A stretch of DNA of 22,537 nt from Ichthyosporea sp. XGB-2017a (taxonomy: Eukaryota; Opisthokonta; Ichthyosporea): contig PDIM01000058.1 of NCBI GenBank assembly GCA_002811675.1, forward strand, positions 92,067 to 114,603, in the 5' to 3' direction. The notes below the pieces were generated by a model, which saw only the letters and a list, made by a program, of their open reading frames with translations, was not told where the DNA came from and ran no database searches. Numbering within the stretch: the stretch's first letter is position 1; each line of letters starts with the position of its first letter. Positions 16,481 to 22,537 of the stretch are shown piece by piece. A program made the position numbers and the translations under genes.

Positions 16481-19400
16481 CTAAATCAAATGGAAACCTT
16501 CAGTATTTTCAAGAGCCTGATGAAACTTTGATGTCAAAGTATCAAGAGAGTCATAGGCGGGTAAATCTAAAAGGTTAAAGCATGTGTGAGCTACAGGAAG
16601 TCGGCTTATGTCGGATGCCTTTTGAAGAGAAATTGTAAGGCCAGATATGGGAATGCTTTCGCTACCCGAGAGAAAGAAAATAAACCTTCGCAATTTATCA
16701 GGGGCCAAGGATTCTAAATATTCCCAGAAAAGTCTATGAGTGCAAAAAGTTGGTGAGTTTGTCTCTCCTTTTCTTAGTTCGCTTTTGAAAATGTATACTT
16801 ACTCGCACGTGGTATCCGTTTCTTCGAAGCCATTCAAGTACTTTGCCTTGCTCTTCAGGTCGTTGATGTCAATATCCGAGGTGCCAGTAATAACAAGCTC
16901 CAATTCCGATGGCGTTAAAATATAGAAGGTAAAAGCTGTGCAGACAGACTTAAACCCTTCAATGAAAGCAGCAGTCTGTGTGGCAACAGAGGTGACTAAC
17001 AAGTGCTTCACGTACGCACTTGCATACCCTTAACAACAAAAAACAAAAATGAAATGATAAAGCGATATTCAGAAACAGGCACTACAGGGTCCACTTTTCA
17101 TAAAGAATAGAATAAGATCGGTTTAAAAAAGTACTTACGCTCTCTGTTTTTCTTGGTAACTGGTACTTCTTCGCCATTCGCACACAGTTCAATGCTTTTA
17201 ATTTCACCATATTTATCTTCCTGGATGACAAAGTTAATACCGAATGCTTCCTCGAAATCTGTGTCATCATATTCCAACAATGCATTCAAATTCTTCCAAA
17301 GTGGGGGGTCAATTTCTTTTAAATCGTTCAAGTTAGGTTCTTGATCAAACAAGATTTTGTAAAATGCATGAGGAAAGTATTTCTCAATTACAATTCCGTT
17401 ATACACAGCCAAACCCACAATAACCCCAGCAAGCCAAAACTGGGACTCGTGCTCCAAAGAATGTGCATTGAACCAGTATTTTGATGACCCTTCACTTTGC
17501 TTGAACATTCCATAGCGCGCATCAAATAGAGTTCTCAATACCAAAAAGAAAAATTCTTTCATAACACCACCCTCATCCACACCTTCCTCCCCCTTAAATA
17601 CGACTCTTAAAGGTCTTTTCAATTCTCGTGGGGATTTTGAAGACACTTGTGCTAAGCAGTCATTTACAAGGTGGGGCCTTCGAACAACAAGCTTTAGGAA
17701 TGTAGGTGATTTACCCAATAAAAGTTGTAAGATCAAATTGTAACTTTGCGAACCTTCCATCTCCACATAAGCGTCGATTTTCATTAGCATATATTTGAAT
17801 TCTGGTGTTAAAAGGAATGGATATTTACAAATTGAAAAGGAATTATTTAGCCTAAAAATTTGATATTCTTTTTGGAAATTCAATTTGGCGCATAAATCTG
17901 TACAGTAAAACAAATGGTTACACAATTTCACTTTTCTCGATTCATTTAACTTATACATCATATCCAGAATGGAGCACACTGAGTATAAATTGCTGTCCAT
18001 GATACCCCCGGCCTCGCGTGTTGCTATCAATATTGTTAAGAACCGTTGAAACGTGTTTACAGTTTTCTGAAACCAAGACAAAGGACAGGTTTTCCAGCAA
18101 TTCGAGAGACATTCAGAAGCTACTTGCGAGCCACAGATGAATTCCGCTATTTCCATTGTTACTATTCTGTAGTAAGGAGACATAGGTTTTGAACAGATCG
18201 GTGAAGCTAGAAGAAAGATAAGTACACTCATAGTTTCTTCATATAAAACTTTCTGATTCTTTAAGAATGAAAACCACAACGAGTTCAAAGCTGTGTGCAG
18301 CGACTCGTGAGTTTCTGGAAGGTCCTTCAGTTGATCAAAAAGTGATACGACATCCTCATACTTCATAAAGTTATTTTTTCCAAAACCAGGCTTTTCAGTA
18401 TTTCCAAACTCTAAAAAACTAGCATTGATGCAGCACGGATTTTGAAATATCTTGTTGATGTACGAGCAAAGGCTTGCATTGTCGTTGGCAGATTTACACG
18501 CATTAATCAATTTACGAAGTTCAAAACTACTTATATGCAGGGTTTCACTCATATTGTGGTTCATGTGGTTTACAAAATCGAAACGCTCTCTTTCCTTTTC
18601 TCTTGAACAGAGAACATACGAAAAATTTAATCCACAGCCCATATCTGTCACACGTACATTATCGTCAATGTTCACTTTAACGGGAACAGATGAATCACCT
18701 TTGACTCCACTACCAAGTTGACCACACGAGCCACTTCCCCAACAAAAAATCTGCCCCGATTCTTCAACGTAAACCATCATATGCGTTTTCCCAGCGGACA
18801 AAGAAACTACTTCAATGCCCATCAAATCTGGGACCATACGAGGATTTTCAAAGCAGCGAGCAGTGCCGCCGGTACCCAACTGACCTGAACTTCCTCTACC
18901 AAATACGTAAACTCGTCCATGCCTGGTCAGAAGACAGCTAAATTCCCCTCCACAAGCTATATCAATGACCACTTCATTGACAACAGCAGCGACAGGGGAT
19001 GGAACTCCGATAATGTGATTTAGCGGCCTCCCAAGCTGCCCAAATCTATTGTCTCCCCACGCCAAAGTAGTTCCTGAGGTCGTGAGAGCTAGACAGTGAA
19101 AATCACCACACGCTACTTTGCACACCGGAACACCGCTTAGCTGAATAAATTCTCTCGGAAGATCCCATCGAGCCTTTCCCTTTCCACAACCTAGTTGCCC
19201 AAACTCGCCTTCACCCCATCCATACACAGATCCTGTTTCCGAAGCCACAATCGTAAAATTCTTTCCGCATGCCAACGACACAATTCTAATTCCAGACAGC
19301 ACGCCCTGAACACGGCGAGGGCGTTGGCCTCCTTCCCTTGGCCCAAATCCACACTGGCCATACTCATTGGAACCCCAAATGTACACCTCACCCCCAGCTG

Positions 19401-19980
19401 TAATTGCGCCCGTGTGTTCACAGCCCGCACTTATCACTTTAATTGTATGCGTCTCTGATAAAAGGGAAACTTCCAAAGGCAACTTTTCAGTCCCACTCCT
19501 ACCCAGCTGGCCATGGGTGTTGCTCCCCAACGTCAGCACTATACCCTTTGAGGTGAGTAAGGCAACATGGTTCAAGCCACAAGAAACAGATACAACGCCA
19601 TTTAGTACATTTTCTTTCTCCTGTCCTCCGCCCTCTTGTCCAGCACCCCCTGCAGCAGCAGTTTTAAAGGTTAGTTTCTTTGGCTTAAGGTATTCAATCT
19701 CTTTCCCAGGACCCAATTGAGAAGAAGACGCAGAGCCCCAACAGTATATAACCGTACTTTCACTACATCTTTTTTCATTTTTTTCAGCAGACAACATGAT
19801 ACCCTCTTTACTAGACGACTCCCACACAAATCCAGAGCAATCTCCTACTTCACAGGACTTGCGTCTCTTATTAGTACTACACTTGCTTCGAAGCACTGCC
19901 GTCTCCTGTGATTGGCCACTACTGTTTGCTGCACTCGATCTCTTTCTCTTAGAGGTAGGGCGCCAAATAACTGAAGACAT
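16481..19980 (-). CDS. Small HERC-type E3 ubiquitin ligase (RCC1 repeats + HECT)
   Basis: Exons 19980-17139, 17028-16803 and 16733-16481 join in phase across introns of 110 bp and 69 bp (both GTAAGT donors), giving 1106 aa. Residues 1-75 are basic and Ser-rich with nuclear-signal-like PTSKRKR and NKRRK. About 77-455 hold seven RCC1 blades marked by GQLG-type motifs, a complete propeller. A helical linker follows. The HECT domain (about 770-1106) has FKGEEGVDEGGVMKEFF and the catalytic C1074 in AHTCFNLLDLP, 33 residues from the C-terminus counting the Cys itself, which is the usual spacing. Order and size match HERC3/4/6-type small HERCs, which pass ubiquitin from an E2 to substrates. The last two exons carry the active cysteine, so a single-exon model would be inactive. 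The first ATG of the frame is at 19980; about 28 acidic in-frame codons upstream lack an ATG and could come from an unseen 5' exon. Confidence 0.92.
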
Positions 19981-20403
19981 TTCCCCTCCCGGTTCGCGAT
20001 CAGTATCCTCTTCTCCCTCCTCAAACTTGTCTAGTATACATTCACAACCTAAACCAATCCCCAAAAATAAACCAGTTGATTCAATGATTCAAAAAAAAAT
20101 AAACCAATCAAAAAAAAAAAAAGGGAAAGGAAAAAAAATAAAATCCCAAAATTTTGAGGTTCACAAATATTCTATGACCAGTTATTATGACATTTCATTA
20201 TGGACAAGTTGCACAGAAAAATAAAAATAAAAAAAAAAGAAAAAATGAAAAAATCCCCTGAAAAAATCCAATCAGGGATCGGCGAGTAGGGACGAGACAT
20301 AATAATTTCTTCTCGAACTTTACACAGAAAGGTGTTTTTCTCCTAGAAATAGTCATTGATGCTTATTACATAACTCTTCTTTAATTGTACTGCAGCGGGG
20401 TAT
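19981..20403. other. HERC promoter region and 5' leader
   Basis: 423 bp between the HERC ATG (-) and the NDUFAF3 stop (-). Up to about 20064 the minus strand stays open in the HERC frame and reads acidic, with an acceptor-like GGTTTAG near 20053. Beyond it are A-rich runs (20090-20260) and a GATC-containing stretch (20270-20300). No independent gene is seen. Confidence 0.5.
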
Positions 20404-21247
20404 TTATTTGCTTTCGGTTAAGGAGTACGCTTTTCTTCGAGTGAACTTGGGCTCTGCAATTTCACTGACAGGAATCAAAGCAGCAGCGGCAACACGCCCT
20501 TCTTCACATAGAAAATTATATGTGGAACAAGCATTCGCCTATGAGGAAAGATTAAGCATACAAGCAGAAAATAGAATAGATCAACCACGTCAGACAATAA
20601 CTTTCTATTGTACAAGAAAAGAATAGCATTATAAATATTTTTGGAAGGGGTTTCTTACCGTATCAAGTACTTCCAGAGCAATGCCTTTGCTTCTAAAAAA
20701 CTCTCTCACTTTCATATCAATCGCTTCTACTTTCGTTCCAGTCCCAATTACCAGGATTTCTACACATGAACCAAAGAAGTCGGCATTAGAAAAGGCAGAA
20801 AAGATACGAACAATTTACACAGGTAAGCATTTTTGTAGATTCCATATACATACCAACACGAGGTCTAAGCAGGGGAATTAAAGTTAACGATTCAACACTA
20901 ATATCATTCGCTTTTGTGATATTCCACATCAGAGCAGACTTCAAACAAACTAAAGATGGCCCAACTAAACGCAAATCCCGAAATACAATACCCTGTGTCG
21001 AGTAGGCCGAGATCTTTGTCCCTTCCGCTGACTGTAATATGTTGCCCACAACCCCTTTATCATTCTCTTTACCCCCAACATATTTGACCATCGACTGTGA
21101 TATGCCCCGCGCACCGCACAGTCCTATAGGGCCCAATATGCCAATGCCAGTCTGTCTGCCAAGGAGAGTTCTAGCATTGCCCACTCGTAGCGGGCTGATT
21201 TGTTGTAAGCCCTTTGTTATGATCACTCTACTTTTTAAGCAAACCAT
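20404..21247 (-). CDS. NDUFAF3: NDUFAF3-type complex I assembly factor, three exons
   Basis: Exons 21247-20854, 20759-20659 and 20538-20404 join in phase across introns of 94 bp (GTATGT) and 120 bp (GTAAGA), giving 209 aa. The C-terminal 120 residues form the DUF498/Mth938 fold: SALMWNITKANDISVESLTL, then PRVEILVIGTGTKVEAIDMK across the first joint and EVLDTANACSTYNFLCEEGR across the second. All are diagnostic for NDUFAF3, which helps build mitochondrial NADH:ubiquinone oxidoreductase. The first 60 residues are basic and Gly/Ile-rich, a plausible mitochondrial presequence. The middle exon, mostly invisible to ORF calling, supplies the GTG motif. The stop overlaps an AATAAA. The presence of this factor implies that the organism keeps a proton-pumping complex I. 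Same strand as HERC, 423 bp downstream of the latter's ATG in reverse order. Confidence 0.92.
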
Positions 21248-21427
21248 GTTTTCAATATCTCATTTCTCCCCTTTATCAGTGGATTTGTAGAAAAAATAAA
21301 TAAACCAACTGCAGCGAGCTACAAAAAAACTTTCAAAAAAACAAAACGACCTCCAAATCATCAGACCGTAGTATAATTTTATGTCCGCCGTTTGAGTCCG
21401 AAGGGCAACCCTACTACTACAAGTATT

Positions 21428-21472
21428 GCCCCGGGAGGGCCGGGACCGGTGGACCGCGGGCCGGACCCCCCC
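21428..21472. repeat. GC-rich palindromic cluster
   Basis: About 45 bp of almost pure G/C in a region otherwise roughly two-thirds A/T. It packs CCCGGG, ACCGGT, CCGCGG and repeated CCGG, with a possible CCCGG-GAGGG-CCGGG hairpin at 21430-21444. It resembles GC clusters of fungal mitochondrial DNA or a structured transposon end. Confidence 0.6.
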
Positions 21473-21489
21473 TAATCACGAAGGGTTTA

Positions 21490-21501
21490 GGGGTTAACCC
21501 C
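21490..21501. repeat. GGGGTTAACCCC palindrome
   Basis: A perfect 12-bp palindrome 17 bp after the GC cluster and preceded by GGGTTTA, followed directly by a T run. The layout of GC-rich stem then T run would fold as a hairpin in RNA of either strand. Confidence 0.6.
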
Positions 21502-21611
21502 CTTTTTTTCATAAACTTTGATCCCAATAAAAATTAATTGTATATTTTTTATTTTTATTATTTTAATTGATTCACTTAATAATTTAACGGTCCCTGGGAT
21601 AGAATATGACG

Positions 21612-21685
21612 AGGTCCTCCACATAAACTTCACTAAGACGGGGTCTCTGCGACAGAAAATGTGCACATATCTTTACGGAGGACCT
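21612..21685. repeat. Inverted repeat AGGTCCTCC / GGAGGACCT
   Basis: Perfect 9-bp arms at 21612-21620 and 21677-21685, 56 nt apart, in mixed-composition DNA between the GC island and the last gene. Confidence 0.5.
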
Positions 21686-21925
21686 TCAAGTTTTTCTCAG
21701 TTTTTAGAATGACGTTAACTATGGCCTAGACCTTTCGTTTTTCACGGCATATGCTACCCTTAATAATGCCTCTGTCAGCTAACTGCTAAGACAGCTTCTC
21801 TCTGCTCCTTATTGGACAAAAGGACAAACACCAAAAGCAAGGCAAAAGCAAGTACTTTGGCGTTTTAAGCAATGCCAATGAATTATATACTAATAGTTCA
21901 TAAATATTTCAAAAAAACCATGCGT

Positions 21926-22525
21926 TTATTCATCGTCAGTAGAACAATCTTCATTCATTAAGTCAATAAGCGTATTCAATGAGTTTTGCCTTTCATCTTT
22001 TGAAGCCTCTCGCTGTCTTTCAGTTTCTTTTCGAAACTCATCAAGTGAGGCTTGTTCTCGTCTTTCAGCTTCTTTTCGTCCTTTGTCTTCTTCAGCTTCT
22101 TTCCTTTTATCATCCTGAAACCTCTTCAATTGCGTTTGGGTTAATAAATTAGTTGATTGAAGTTCCTTTCCAAATTTATCTGGGCCTAAGAAAAATGCTT
22201 TGCCTTTTCCGTCTTCTTCCTTCGATTTGCCATCATGCAGAGCCTTACCCAGCCACGATAGGCTTTTTTCTTTCTTTTTGCACCAAGTGGATATAAAAGT
22301 TGCTGCTTGAGTCTCGAGAATTTCATACTTCTCGGCTATATGAGATACCAGCTTTACTACCGCCAGACGACGTTTTCGAACAAGAGCTTCGGCATTGCCG
22401 TTCCAGTATCTCGCATTCCGATCGACAGCAAAAGCTTTCTCTAACTGTTCAATAGGATCATTACCATCAGATCCATTTTTATATTCCTTCCAGACGTCCT
22501 GGACAGTTTTAAGTGCCGAAGACAT
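21926..22525 (-). CDS. Protein with possible GCR1_C-like DNA-binding domain
   Basis: At least 199 aa from the ATG at 22525. The frame has no stop between this ATG and the window edge 12 bp away, so the true start may lie outside. Residues 7-70 (VQDVWKEYKNG, then NDPIEQLEKAF, then RKRRLAVVKLVSHIAEK) resemble the fungal GCR1_C DNA-binding domain: a W-x-E-Y/W-x-x-G start, an I/V-x-x-L-E motif and an RR-containing helix, although the usual WR pair is replaced. Such domains occur alone, in transcription factors and at the C-terminus of Crypton tyrosine recombinases of early-diverging fungi. About 135-185 form a Lys/Glu/Arg/Gln-rich helix, likely a coiled coil, then an acidic end. An AATAAA overlaps the stop. 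No recombinase part is visible inside the window. The family call is from memory of the consensus and uncertain. Confidence 0.5.
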   Translation of the reverse strand: MSSALKTVQDVWKEYKNGSDGNDPIEQLEKAFAVDRNARYWNGNAEALVRKRRLAVVKLVSHIAEKYEILETQAATFISTWCKKKEKSLSWLGKALHDGKSKEEDGKGKAFFLGPDKFGKELQSTNLLTQTQLKRFQDDKRKEAEEDKGRKEAERREQASLDEFRKETERQREASKDERQNSLNTLIDLMNEDCSTDDE

Positions 22526-22537
22526 TGGGAAGTTAAC

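Larger units (their letters stand above)
21248..21925. other. Intergenic region with GC-rich island and dyads
   Basis: 678 bp between NDUFAF3 (-) and the last gene (-). It starts A-rich, turns sharply GC-rich at about 21428-21472, passes a 12-bp palindrome (21490-21501), returns to AT (21505-21585), and ends in mixed-composition DNA with an inverted repeat (21612-21685). A 64-codon plus-strand frame at 21518-21712 has no recognisable domain and is not called. No tRNA or known element could be closed. Confidence 0.55.

Noticed and set aside
19981-20064. Starting the HERC protein at 20064
   Set aside because: The codon there is TTG; the first in-frame ATG is at 19980. An upstream spliced exon remains possible.
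20408-20626. Plus-strand 72-codon ORF near the NDUFAF3 region
   Set aside because: It lies opposite the last NDUFAF3 exon and its intron; the minus strand gives the diagnostic family motifs.
21366-21415. A tRNA gene or tRNA-derived SINE head (TAGTATAAT A-box-like, GTTTGAGTCC B-box-like)
   Set aside because: The two boxes are only about 22 nt apart, too close for a tRNA. No acceptor or anticodon stem can be closed.
21518-21712. 64-codon plus-strand ORF with a hydrophobic start
   Set aside because: No domain, no supporting signals, and the hydrophobic part comes from the AT-rich stretch. Kept only as a note in the intergenic entry.

Overview
This is a gene-dense, AT-rich piece of a eukaryotic nuclear genome. 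Eleven short GT-AG introns (69-135 nt) can be placed with consistent reading phase, many with CTAAY-like branch sites. AATAAA signals lie at or just after many stop codons, and long poly(A)/poly(T) tracts fill the promoters. The gene set fits an early-diverging (non-Dikarya) fungus: an Rgd1-like F-BAR/RhoGAP protein, fungal-type mitochondrial arginine enzymes, a GABA-B-type class C receptor, a small HERC ligase and a possible GCR1_C-type protein. A unicellular relative of animals cannot be excluded. No rRNA, tRNA, CRISPR array or intact transposon was recognised.

Layout, left to right: (1) 117-1421 (+) mitochondrially targeted phosphonopyruvate decarboxylase; (2) 1599-2876 (-) three-exon coiled-coil protein of unknown function; (3) 3773-5719 (+) F-BAR/RhoGAP protein whose GAP active site is degenerate; (4) 6238-7890 (+) two-exon secreted Cys-rich protein with Asp-rich repeats; (5) 8010-9193 (-) ornithine carbamoyltransferase and (6) 9638-11282 (+) ArgJ-type glutamate N-acetyltransferase, divergent around one 444-bp promoter region; (7) 11515-14274 (-) GABA-B-like class C GPCR; (8) 14687-16465 (+) USP16/45-type deubiquitinase, tail-to-tail with (9) 16481-19980 (-) seven-RCC1 HECT ubiquitin ligase; (10) 20404-21247 (-) NDUFAF3-type complex I assembly factor; (11) 21926-22525 (-) protein with a possible GCR1_C-like DNA-binding domain, possibly continuing off the window, next to an isolated GC-rich island.

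Two neighbour pairs share a pathway. OTC and ArgJ both act in mitochondrial ornithine/arginine synthesis and have a common upstream region. The deubiquitinase and the E3 ligase end 15 bp apart, so their mature transcripts probably overlap. The least ordinary points are the pseudo-GAP active site, the phosphonate-pathway enzyme with a mitochondrial leader, the class C receptor, and the GC-rich island beside the possible transposon-related gene. All exon joins are read from splice consensus and phase and have not been tested against transcripts.
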